Origin: Candidatus Giovannonibacteria bacterium RIFCSPHIGHO2_02_FULL_45_13
GTDB taxonomy: Bacteria > Patescibacteriota > Minisyncoccia > UBA11713 > 2-01-FULL-45-33
Direction: 5' to 3'
Assembly (NCBI GenBank): GCA_001778635.1
Contig: MFHO01000010.1
Coordinates: 33,418 to 66,770, forward strand
Length of the DNA stretch: 33,353 bases
The notes beneath the pieces were generated by a model. That model saw only the letters and a program-made list of their open reading frames with translations. It ran no database searches and was not told the DNA's origin. Shown piece by piece: positions 22,928 through 28,727 of the stretch; the stretch's first letter is position 1, and every line of letters begins with the position of its first letter. A program made the position numbers and the translations under genes.

Positions 22928-23585
22928 GCCTCCAGGCCTCAATTTTTTTATGGTCGCCGGAAAGCAAAACTTTCGGGACACGATACTTTTTATTAAATAT
23001 CTCCGGGCGAGTATATGAAGGGACACCGACTCCGTAACGTTTTTCCTCAAGCGACTCTCCTGTGCCTAAAACGCCCAGAATGTGTCTGGAAACGGCGTCA
23101 ACAATAACCATAGCCGGCAATTCCCCGCCGGTTAGGACATAATGACCGATTGACAAATCCGAAATCCGAAATCCCAAATCCAAAACGACTTTTTTAATTC
23201 GTTCATCAACGCCTTCGTAGTGCCCGCAGATCATTATAATGCGCTTATATTTTTTGGCAAAATTTGCCGCCATTTTTGAATTAAATTGTTTTCCGGAAGC
23301 GGAGAGAAGAACGATTAAGACGTCGGACGTCTTTGACTTAGACGTCCGACGTCTAAGTTTTAAAATTGACTCTAGCGCCTTCGCAATCGGCTCAATCTTC
23401 AGAACCATCCCGGGTCCTCCGCCATACGGTTTATCGTCCACCTTCTTATGCTTATCGCGAGAAAATTTTCTCAAATCCCAAATTTTAATTTCTACAAGTT
23501 TCTTTTTCTGCGCACGCTTAATTATGGACTCATTAAAATAGCCGTGGGAAACCTCTGGAAAGATGGTAAGAATATCAAACCGCAT
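22881..23585 (-). CDS. trmD: tRNA (guanine37-N1)-methyltransferase TrmD
   Basis: A 234-aa SPOUT methyltransferase making m1G37, which prevents +1 frameshifting. RFDILTIFPEV start, DKPYGGGPGMVLK, the knot loops LLSASGK, ICGHYEGVDER and SIGHYVLTGGELPAMV, and the VDAVSR Asp helix are present; the C-terminal domain has SYTRPEIF and LLSGDHKKIEAWR. Two unusual insertions: RRRTSKSKTSDV (79-89) from a palindromic element, and DLGFRISDL (136-144) from a 7-bp tandem repeat just before the bottom loop. Separated from khpA/rpsP by a plus-strand gene; rimM is absent. Confidence 0.96.
   Translation of the reverse strand: MRFDILTIFPEVSHGYFNESIIKRAQKKKLVEIKIWDLRKFSRDKHKKVDDKPYGGGPGMVLKIEPIAKALESILKLRRRTSKSKTSDVLIVLLSASGKQFNSKMAANFAKKYKRIIMICGHYEGVDERIKKVVLDLGFRISDLSIGHYVLTGGELPAMVIVDAVSRHILGVLGTGESLEEKRYGVGVPSYTRPEIFNKKYRVPKVLLSGDHKKIEAWRLKKARRFRDNYRRQK
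23154..23181 (-). repeat. 7-bp x 4 tandem repeat inside trmD
   Basis: Four consecutive heptamers on the plus strand: CAAATCC, GAAATCC, GAAATCC, CAAATCC. On the minus strand GGATTT(C/G) x4, encoding about DLGFRISDL at the knot of TrmD. Not a multiple of three per unit, but 28 bp plus flanks keep the frame. Confidence 0.85.
23317..23357. repeat. Double palindromic element inside trmD
   Basis: AAGACGTC-G-GACGTCTT (23317-23333) and CTTAGACGTC-C-GACGTCTAAG (23337-23357), 3 bases apart. Same architecture and coding (TSDV) as the murA element; the cores ACGTCCGACGT and ACATCCGATGT differ by paired changes only. Confidence 0.85.
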
Positions 23586-23598
23586 AATTGACAGAAAT

Positions 23599-23607
23599 AT
23601 TGTAGCA
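23599..23607 (-). promoter_or_regulatory. Extended -10 for trmD
   Basis: TGCTACAAT on the minus strand, 13 bases before the trmD ATG; no good -35. A perfect TTGACA on the plus strand (23588-23593) overlaps the region and may be the -35 for the divergent zinc-ribbon gene, though its -10 (TAGCTT) is poor. Confidence 0.45.
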
Positions 23608-23637
23608 TGCTAGCTTAAAAAACAGAAGAGAGATCGC

Positions 23638-23645
23638 AAAAGGAG
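23638..23645 (+). promoter_or_regulatory. Strong Shine-Dalgarno of the zinc-ribbon gene
   Basis: AAAGGAGG 5 bases before the ATG at 23651. Identical in sequence and spacing to the site before the coiled-coil gene at 11207; core genes nearby lack it. Confidence 0.75.
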
Positions 23646-23650
23646 GCCGG

Positions 23651-24085
23651 ATGGCTCAAAAGCTTGAAACTGCTGAAGACTTTTTGAAAGTAGCGGGCGC
23701 GTTGCGGAACGAAGAAAGCGCGCCTCACGAATACACAATAATTGATTTCGGATATTGCACGATCTGCAAGCAAATAACACAATATCAAGCAAGTCTAGGG
23801 CCTGATGGGTACAGCAGGTATTGCCTAAAGTGTAATAATACGTTTTCCGCCCATTACCGTCGTATTGCTGGATGGAAAAAGTACGAACAATATATTGTAG
23901 ATTTGGAAAAGCTTCCTCAAGCAGGGTTTGCACAAGTGCCCACGCTATTACAATTACGATCGAGAGAAAATCAGAAAAACAGCTTCAAGAAGAAATTGGC
24001 CAGAACATTGCGAGAGAAAAGCGCAATTCTTAAAACCGCGGCGGACGAAGTGTCGATCTTAGTCTCAATCAAAACCGGCGATTAA
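23651..24085 (+). CDS. Small zinc-ribbon hypothetical protein
   Basis: A 144-aa protein. Two CxxC knuckles (CTICKQ and CLKCNN, residues ~36 and ~57) likely bind one zinc ion; the rest is a helical, basic C-terminus (KKKLARTLREKSAIL). Family not recognised; nucleic-acid or protein binding would be typical for such ribbons. It is one of few plus-strand genes and splits the conserved rpsP-khpA-trmD block. Strong Shine-Dalgarno; its stop codon lies in the loop of its own terminator. Probably an inserted accessory gene. Confidence 0.7.
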   Translation: MAQKLETAEDFLKVAGALRNEESAPHEYTIIDFGYCTICKQITQYQASLGPDGYSRYCLKCNNTFSAHYRRIAGWKKYEQYIVDLEKLPQAGFAQVPTLLQLRSRENQKNSFKKKLARTLREKSAILKTAADEVSILVSIKTGD

Positions 24086-24096
24086 TCTCCGGTTTT
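24071..24096 (+). terminator. Terminator containing the stop codon
   Basis: AAAACCGG and CCGGTTTT form an 8-bp stem; the TAA stop of the zinc-ribbon gene (24083-24085) is in the 10-base loop. Followed by ATGTTTTTATATTTT. Confidence 0.7.
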
Positions 24097-24116
24097 ATGT
24101 TTTTATATTTTCTAAA

Positions 24117-24145
24117 GCAAAACCCCGCCTAAAGCGGGGTTTTGC
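24117..24145. terminator. Bidirectional terminator between convergent genes
   Basis: A perfect 12-bp inverted repeat, GCAAAACCCCGC-CTAAA-GCGGGGTTTTGC, whose arms give a U-tract in either direction. It stops the plus-strand zinc-ribbon gene and the minus-strand khpA transcript. A third hairpin, TTAAGTCGC/GCAACTTAA with one mismatch, follows at 24148-24170. Confidence 0.85.
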
Positions 24146-24182
24146 AGTTAAGTCGCTTTCGGCAACTTAAAAATAAAGTTGA

Positions 24183-24512
24183 TTACAACTTTAGGTCGTC
24201 GACGACGTCGTCAACGCCTCGTCCGCCACGCGGCACATGAGTCGAGCCTTCCGGCTCCTCGATTTTGAGGTTTACTCGCGCGTGGTTTTTGATGCCCACA
24301 ACGCGAAGCAGCGTGCGCAGCGCATTTGCAGTATTACCTTGCCGGCCAATGAGCTTGCCGACGTCCTCCTTGTCCACTTTCACGGACAAAAGAACGCCCA
24401 TCTCATCAACCTTGCGGCTTACTTTTACCGCATTAGGGTTGTCTACCAGCGCTTTTACTACATACTCCAAAAATTCCTCATCAGAGTACGTACTAGATGC
24501 TTTTGCAGCCAT
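24183..24512 (-). CDS. khpA: RNA-binding protein KhpA (KH domain)
   Basis: A 109-aa single KH-domain protein. Central VGKLIGRQGNTANALRTLL contains the RNA-gripping GxxG loop (GRQG); preceded by the EYVVKALVDNP helix. KhpA, usually with KhpB, binds RNA and affects cell size and sRNA stability in Gram-positive bacteria. Longer acidic C-terminal tail (GVDDVVDDL). Follows rpsP as in many genomes. Confidence 0.92.
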   Translation of the reverse strand: MAAKASSTYSDEEFLEYVVKALVDNPNAVKVSRKVDEMGVLLSVKVDKEDVGKLIGRQGNTANALRTLLRVVGIKNHARVNLKIEEPEGSTHVPRGGRGVDDVVDDLKL

Positions 24513-24570
24513 TGGTTAAATCTGATTATCTTCTAATACCGATTTTCGACCTTTCAGGATTATATTCCCA

Positions 24571-24861
24571 TTATACTCCCTCTACAGATTTTGTCAACCC
24601 CTTAGCTTTATTAATCTTGGGAGCCTCAATTATTTTCGCTTTAACCAACATGTTGTTAGCAGTAGCTGAAAGCTGTGCGCCTTTCATAAGCCAATGCTTA
24701 ATACGGTCATTTTTCAGCTGTGTTTTTTTGGTTTTTGGGTTATATGACCCTAGAGACTCTAAATAAGCTCCGCTTCGCGAAGCGCGACGCGATTCCGTCA
24801 CAACCAAACGAAAGTTCGGGTCATTTTTCCTGCCTACACGCTGAAGCCTGATAATTAACAT
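24571..24861 (-). CDS. rpsP: 30S ribosomal protein S16 (bS16)
   Basis: A 96-aa bS16: MLIIRLQRVGRKNDPNFRLV, then GAYLESLGSYNPKTKK and IKHWLMKGAQLSATANNML. I chose the ATG at 24861 (an in-frame start 36 bases up would give a non-family N-terminus). Promoter -10 lies 7 bases before ATG. First gene of rpsP-khpA-...-trmD. Confidence 0.96.
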   Translation of the reverse strand: MLIIRLQRVGRKNDPNFRLVVTESRRASRSGAYLESLGSYNPKTKKTQLKNDRIKHWLMKGAQLSATANNMLVKAKIIEAPKINKAKGLTKSVEGV

Positions 24862-24868
24862 AATAAGC

Positions 24869-24897
24869 AGTTTAGAAAAATACAAAAGCCCTGTCAA
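24869..24897 (-). promoter_or_regulatory. Promoter of rpsP-khpA, near-leaderless
   Basis: On the minus strand a perfect TTGACA (24892-24897), 17 bp, TAAACT (24869-24874), 7 bases to the rpsP ATG. The TGA inside TTGACA is the stop codon of gpsA. Confidence 0.65.
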
Positions 24898-25919
24898 CCC
24901 GACAAGGCTTTTACTCTGTTAAAACAATCAACGAATGTATCCGGGCTTGCTCCGTATTCGCAAATCGCGTGAATGCTATGTAAAAACGGAGTATCCAAAG
25001 AATTTTTCTGCGCGATTCGCCAAAGCGTTTTTATAGATTCGTAGCCCTCAATCGTATTGCTTTTTGTGTAAGCTTCAATTGCATCTCTTGAAAGATATTT
25101 CGCAAGTTCATGTCCAAATTTTTTATTTCTGGATTCTCCGCGGCAAGTTACATAAAAATCGCGCTCAACGGCTGGCGAATGAAGTGTTTTCGGGTTAGCG
25201 CCTGCGGAGTTCAAAAATGTTTTCATCTCATCAAGCGCCAACCAAATATACTCAAACGCGGCTTCCGGGCTCGCAAGCTTCTCTAAAAGTCCGTATCCGG
25301 GCGCGCAAGCGTTTTTGAGACAGCCTCCCAAGCTTACCCCAATTAAATCGGTGGTACCCACTAAATGCAGGTCCGAATTTTTAAACAATGCTTTGAGCTT
25401 TTTAATAACGCCGATGTTTTTGCTGGCGCAGGAAATAAAATGCGCCTGATAGGGTTTTACAATTTCCCTCGCGAAAGTCGGTCCGGACATCACAGCGAAA
25501 TTTTTATACCCAAAAAACTCCGAATTATTATACAACATCACGCCCCAAGGAACATCTCCAAAACTATCAAAACCCTTTGAAAGCAAAACCAATATGGCCT
25601 TGGGATTAATTTCCAGGCATTCTTTAATTTTTAAGAACGCTTGCCCGATATATTTGGTCGGCACGGCCAAACAAATTACATCGGCGGATTTTGCCGCTTC
25701 AAAATTGTCAGTAAATTCCATCCGTGGGAGCATTACCCCGGGCAAATGAAGATAGTTGGTTTGTTGGGTTCCGTTTCTTAAATTGTAAATGAGATCTTCC
25801 TGGCCCTGATCATACGGTTGAATCAACAAAGTGACATCATTGCCTGCGCTAGCAGCAACGATCGCCATTGCGGTCCCAAATTCCCCTGCGTCGCACATAA
25901 AAACCCTAAACGCCTTCAT
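24894..25919 (-). CDS. gpsA: Glycerol-3-phosphate dehydrogenase [NAD(P)+]-like
   Basis: A 341-aa protein of the GpsA family (dihydroxyacetone phosphate to sn-glycerol-3-phosphate, for phospholipids). Evidence: Rossmann start CDAGEFGTAMA, LSKGF, SGPTFAREI, the LGGCLKNACAPGYGLLE segment with the catalytic Lys, and CRGESRNKKFG. It is divergent: the first Gly of GxGxxG is Asp here (DAGEFG), and the substrate loop is not canonical, so a related 2-hydroxyacid-type dehydrogenase activity cannot be excluded. ATGA overlap with the MlaC-like gene. Confidence 0.8.
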   Translation of the reverse strand: MKAFRVFMCDAGEFGTAMAIVAASAGNDVTLLIQPYDQGQEDLIYNLRNGTQQTNYLHLPGVMLPRMEFTDNFEAAKSADVICLAVPTKYIGQAFLKIKECLEINPKAILVLLSKGFDSFGDVPWGVMLYNNSEFFGYKNFAVMSGPTFAREIVKPYQAHFISCASKNIGVIKKLKALFKNSDLHLVGTTDLIGVSLGGCLKNACAPGYGLLEKLASPEAAFEYIWLALDEMKTFLNSAGANPKTLHSPAVERDFYVTCRGESRNKKFGHELAKYLSRDAIEAYTKSNTIEGYESIKTLWRIAQKNSLDTPFLHSIHAICEYGASPDTFVDCFNRVKALSG

Positions 25920-26479
25920 GTGTCCAACTCTTTTGTTTTCTCCCGAAGTCGCTCCATAAGTGCCGCGAAATCGTACTTTCGTATAATTCTATCGAATTGG
26001 GAGCGATAGCTTGAAACAATGCTGACGCCCTCCACAACAATGTCGTAAGCCTTCCACTTCTCGCTAGAAAGCCGTAATTTGTAAAGCATTTGAAACTCGT
26101 CTTGCGGCGTTTTTATTTTTACCTCTACTTCCGCAAAATCGCCGTCTATCCTTTCTTTAAAATAATTGATTTCTACTTTGCCGATATGCTGAAGCGAATT
26201 AAGAACATTGCTGCGATAAAAAACTTCCACAAAGCGGCTGAAGACTTTTACAAACTCTTTCTGTTCTGCTTCTGAAATGGCGCGCCAGTGCATGCCAAGC
26301 GAACGCTTAGCCATTTCCTCAAAATCCATTCGCTCCAAAATGATCTGGCGGATAGCCTCGCGCCGCGTTTCTGTCTTCAATTTTTCTATAGTTTCCTTAA
26401 CTTGACTCATCGGCGGTGGCGCGGCAAAAGCAAATGGAACAAAAATTAAAAACGCCAAAAACAAACAGTTTTTTTTCAC
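25916..26479 (-). CDS. MlaC/Ttg2-like lipid-binding protein
   Basis: A 187-aa secreted protein, MKKNCLFLAFLIFVPFAFA signal peptide then APPPMSQVKETI. The body shows MlaC-type segments: RMDFEEMAKRSLGMHW, EQKEFVKVFSRFVEVFYRS, and a beta part with FQMLYKLRLSSEKWKAYDIVVEGVSIVSSYRSQF (in part). I chose GTG at 26479, with GAGGG upstream, over a TTG at 26506. MlaC carries phospholipids between membranes in diderms; no MlaD/E/F partners are here, and CPR cells are thought to be monoderm, so the role is open. Confidence 0.75.
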   Translation of the reverse strand: MKKNCLFLAFLIFVPFAFAAPPPMSQVKETIEKLKTETRREAIRQIILERMDFEEMAKRSLGMHWRAISEAEQKEFVKVFSRFVEVFYRSNVLNSLQHIGKVEINYFKERIDGDFAEVEVKIKTPQDEFQMLYKLRLSSEKWKAYDIVVEGVSIVSSYRSQFDRIIRKYDFAALMERLREKTKELDT

Positions 26480-26509
26480 AAATAACCCTCTTATCAATCT
26501 GCGCAAATC

Positions 26510-27277
26510 CTAGCGCAAATACTTGAATTTGTTAAGAGCGTGCTCTTCCAGTGTCGCGGCGTAATGCGCAACGCCGTCTTTATCGGTCAGATAATAAAAA
26601 TAAGGAGACGGAATCGGGTTTATTGCCGCTAAAATCGTGTCCAGTCCCGGATTGGAAATTGGGCCAGGAGGCAGGCCTCTGTAGCGGTAAGTGTTGTAAG
26701 GAGAATCGTATTTCAAATCCTCCGCGGTCAGAGCATGGCTAGCTTTACCTAAAATGTAAGTTAGCGCGGCATCCACGTTCAAACCTATGCTGCGCTCCAG
26801 CCTTTTCCATAAAATCCCGGCAACTATTTTTCTGTCCTCCGCGCTTTTTACTTCTTCTTCCAAAATTGAAGCCATGATAATAATATCGCGCAACGTTTTA
26901 TGTTTCAGCTTAATTTGATCAAGAATCTCCGGCGTAATTTTTTTATCAAAATGATCGCGCATTTTTTTAATTACATCCTCCGGTTTAGCGTCTTTATAAA
27001 AACGGTAGGTGTCCGGGAATAAATATCCTTCTTGGCTCTGCGCAGCGCTAACAAACACATTTTTTGAAAAAATGCCCAACTTTTCAAAAGTTTCTCCTAT
27101 CTGGCCGACATTGAATCCTTCCGGGATTGTAACTGCGATCTCGCGCGACGCAACCAATTCTCTGTTTTTTCTCCCCACAATCTCCGGGAGTTTGATGAAT
27201 ACATAAAGCAAAATAAACGCCGCGATTACTGCTGTCCAAATTAAATATCTATTTAAATAATTTTTATTTTCTTCCAT
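26510..27277 (-). CDS. mltG: Endolytic transglycosylase MltG
   Basis: A 255-aa membrane-anchored YceG/MltG that cuts nascent glycan strands to set their length. One N-terminal membrane helix (about 10-28), a short LysM-like region (IPEGFNVGQIGETF), and the catalytic domain: MASILEEEVKSAEDRKIVAGIL with the catalytic Glu, then YNTYRYRGLPPGPISNPG and YFYYLTDKDGVAHYAATLEEH. Shorter than usual (~340 aa). Overlaps pcm by 14 bases. Confidence 0.94.
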   Translation of the reverse strand: MEENKNYLNRYLIWTAVIAAFILLYVFIKLPEIVGRKNRELVASREIAVTIPEGFNVGQIGETFEKLGIFSKNVFVSAAQSQEGYLFPDTYRFYKDAKPEDVIKKMRDHFDKKITPEILDQIKLKHKTLRDIIIMASILEEEVKSAEDRKIVAGILWKRLERSIGLNVDAALTYILGKASHALTAEDLKYDSPYNTYRYRGLPPGPISNPGLDTILAAINPIPSPYFYYLTDKDGVAHYAATLEEHALNKFKYLR

Positions 27278-27959
27278 TTGTATCTGTAATTAACGGCACG
27301 AAGGCAAAGCCGGAGTGCTCAATAGTATCAAATCCATGCGCCATATTGACGGTGGCGGTTTTATTTTTTTTAATAAACCCACACACCAAACAATTTGGTG
27401 TGTGGGTAAACTCAAAAATGCTGTGGCCTATCGGGGCTACAATTTTGCCGCCTGTTTTTAATTGGTTTTTCCAAGCTTCCGGCACTGTTTCTCCAGCCGC
27501 TGCGGCAATAATCTTATCAAACCCTCCAATCTTTTTGGCAATTTCCGGAAGACCCAAAGTGCCGTCTTGGCAGAAAAACTTTACATTCCTGGAAACTAAG
27601 TTTCCACTTGGAAACTTAGTTTCCAAGTTGGCTTTCCCCCACTCGCACAACTTAGGCACCCGCTCAATCGCATAGACATTGGCTCCGCAATACACCAAAA
27701 GCGCCGTCTGCCATCCGGAGCCGTAGCCAATTTCCATAATGTTGTCGCCGGGCATAGGATCTAAAAGTTCCAGCATAAACGCCACCGTCCACGGTTGTGA
27801 AATCGTCTGCCCTTCGCCGATTGAAAGCGGCTCGTCAACATAGGCATAATCCTCAAATTCTTTTGGCACGAAATTTTTCCTCTCCACCGCTCGAAATGCC
27901 TCAATCAACCTCGGATTTTTCAACACGCCTTTTTTGATTAAATCGTCTGTTAAAGCCAT
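27264..27959 (-). CDS. pcm: Protein-L-isoaspartate O-methyltransferase
   Basis: A 231-aa SAM-dependent enzyme repairing isoaspartyl sites. FVPKEFEDYAYVDEPLSIGEGQTISQP (in part) is the family hallmark; SAM site IMEIGYGSGWQTALL and IERVPKL; DGTLG and DKIIAAAAGETVPEAW follow. Residues ~113-124 (ETKFPSGNLVSR) are encoded by an inserted double palindrome related to the repeats around the neighbouring transposase. TGCTAAAAT ends 6 bases before ATG: predicted leaderless. A C-terminal extension of ~20 residues. Confidence 0.93.
   Translation of the reverse strand: MALTDDLIKKGVLKNPRLIEAFRAVERKNFVPKEFEDYAYVDEPLSIGEGQTISQPWTVAFMLELLDPMPGDNIMEIGYGSGWQTALLVYCGANVYAIERVPKLCEWGKANLETKFPSGNLVSRNVKFFCQDGTLGLPEIAKKIGGFDKIIAAAAGETVPEAWKNQLKTGGKIVAPIGHSIFEFTHTPNCLVCGFIKKNKTATVNMAHGFDTIEHSGFAFVPLITDTNGRK
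27591..27628. repeat. Double palindromic element inside pcm
   Basis: GGAAACT-A-AGTTTCC (27591-27605) and ACTTGGAAACT-T-AGTTTCCAAGT (27606-27628) lie back to back. The core GAAACTWAGTTTC is the same as in the transposase-linked repeats, with outer pairs changed in a compensatory way. Confidence 0.85.
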
Positions 27960-27965
27960 GTCTAA

Positions 27966-27974
27966 ATTTTAGCA
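27966..27974 (-). promoter_or_regulatory. Extended -10 promoter of pcm, leaderless
   Basis: TGCTAAAAT on the minus strand, 6 bases before the pcm ATG. No clear -35. Confidence 0.5.
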
Positions 27975-27992
27975 CAAACACATCCCTCATCT

Positions 27993-28015
27993 TGTCCGAA
28001 ACTTAGTTTCGGTCA
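27993..28015 (-). repeat. REP-like palindrome 1, supplies the transposase stop
   Basis: TGTCCGAAACTTAGTTTCGG then TCA on the plus strand; stem CCGAAACT/AGTTTCGG with one central base and asymmetric flanks. The TAA stop of the transposase (28003-28005) is inside it. Confidence 0.85.
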
Positions 28016-28653
28016 TCTAATAATAAGTAGTCGTCATTTCTGGCAGTTTCAATAAAACGCCCCACCTCTTTTTTATCAAAATCAAAATAATTGAGCAGGA
28101 AATCTGTCTTCAATAATTTCCCCCATCTGTTTTCACTTATATAATCCTGGAGACTGGACCAAGGATATTTATGCTCCCGTCTTTTCCAACCTTTGATATC
28201 TTTGGGATTAAGATGCGCGTACGCCAGTGCTCGCAACAAATAATTATCTCCGTTTAAATATTTGGCATCAAAAGTTCTTTCAAAAACATGCCCGCGTCTT
28301 TCATACTTCAAATTAAAATACTTTGCATAGCTAACAAGCAGCTTATGCATAAACAAGGAAATGTTGCCATCTTTTTTTTCGCGCAAAATCAAATGAAAGT
28401 GATTCGGCATAAAACAAAAACCGATTATATCTACAAGCGGCTTGCCTATATCCACCCTTCCATCTCTAATGTCCGAAACTAAGTTTCGGTCATAGAACCG
28501 ATCTAGATGTGCAATGTCGCGTTTTCCATTAGCCACAAATAATGTAGTTAAAAATCGTTTGTAGTCGCGGTCAGTACTAAACAAAGCCATATCGCCAATC
28601 ACGTGAGAATAAACGTGATAATATTCTCCTTCCGTAAAAGCGCACTTACGCAT
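28003..28653 (-). CDS. IS200/RAYT-type HUH transposase
   Basis: A 216-aa Y1 transposase of the TnpA-REP (RAYT) kind. YYHVYSHVIGDMALF start, the HUH metal site in FMPNHFHLIL (His85, His87), and the tyrosine helix LLVSYAKYFN (Tyr109 or Tyr112 as nucleophile), then ERRGHVFERTFDAKYL. Intact. RAYTs bind and process REP hairpins as single strands and are usually single-copy genes without IS ends. The ORF contains two of its own palindromes: one across residues ~54-62 and one at the stop codon; a third lies in its promoter. Between pcm and the HIT gene. Confidence 0.88.
   Translation of the reverse strand: MRKCAFTEGEYYHVYSHVIGDMALFSTDRDYKRFLTTLFVANGKRDIAHLDRFYDRNLVSDIRDGRVDIGKPLVDIIGFCFMPNHFHLILREKKDGNISLFMHKLLVSYAKYFNLKYERRGHVFERTFDAKYLNGDNYLLRALAYAHLNPKDIKGWKRREHKYPWSSLQDYISENRWGKLLKTDFLLNYFDFDKKEVGRFIETARNDDYLLLDDRN
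28470..28492 (-). repeat. REP-like palindrome 2, inside the transposase ORF
   Basis: Same 23-base element with a central A: flanks TGT and TCA, stem CCGAAACT/AGTTTCGG. Encodes about YDRNLVSDI in frame. Confidence 0.85.
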
Positions 28654-28662
28654 AATACCACC

Positions 28663-28691
28663 ATTATTGTCCGAAACTTAGTTTCGGTCAA
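28663..28691 (-). promoter_or_regulatory. Transposase promoter with the repeat as spacer
   Basis: On the minus strand TTGACC (28686-28691), 17 bp, AATAAT (28663-28668), 9 bases to ATG. The whole spacer is palindrome 3, so binding of the transposase to its repeat, or hairpin extrusion, would interfere with its own transcription. Confidence 0.6.
28668..28690 (-). repeat. REP-like palindrome 3, in the transposase promoter
   Basis: Third copy in the same orientation, central T, identical 23-base form to palindrome 1. Confidence 0.85.
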
Positions 28692-28701
28692 GTTAGTAAA
28701 T

Positions 28702-28727
28702 AAAAAACCGCGATTGCTCGTGGTTTT
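28702..28727 (-). terminator. Terminator overlapping the HIT-gene stop
   Basis: On the minus strand AAAACCACGA-GCAA-TCGCGGTTTT followed by TTATTT; 10-bp stem with one G-U/C-A type mismatch. The stop codon (28726-28728) overlaps the first stem bases. Confidence 0.75.

Noticed and set aside
24192-24215. GTCGTCGACGAC palindrome at the end of khpA
   Set aside because: Explained by the codons of the repeated Val-Asp-Asp tail; no doubled or compensatory structure.
27591-28690. Possible CRISPR array from repeated palindromes
   Set aside because: Copies are irregularly spaced, partly inside coding frames, and there are no unique spacers of constant length or cas genes.
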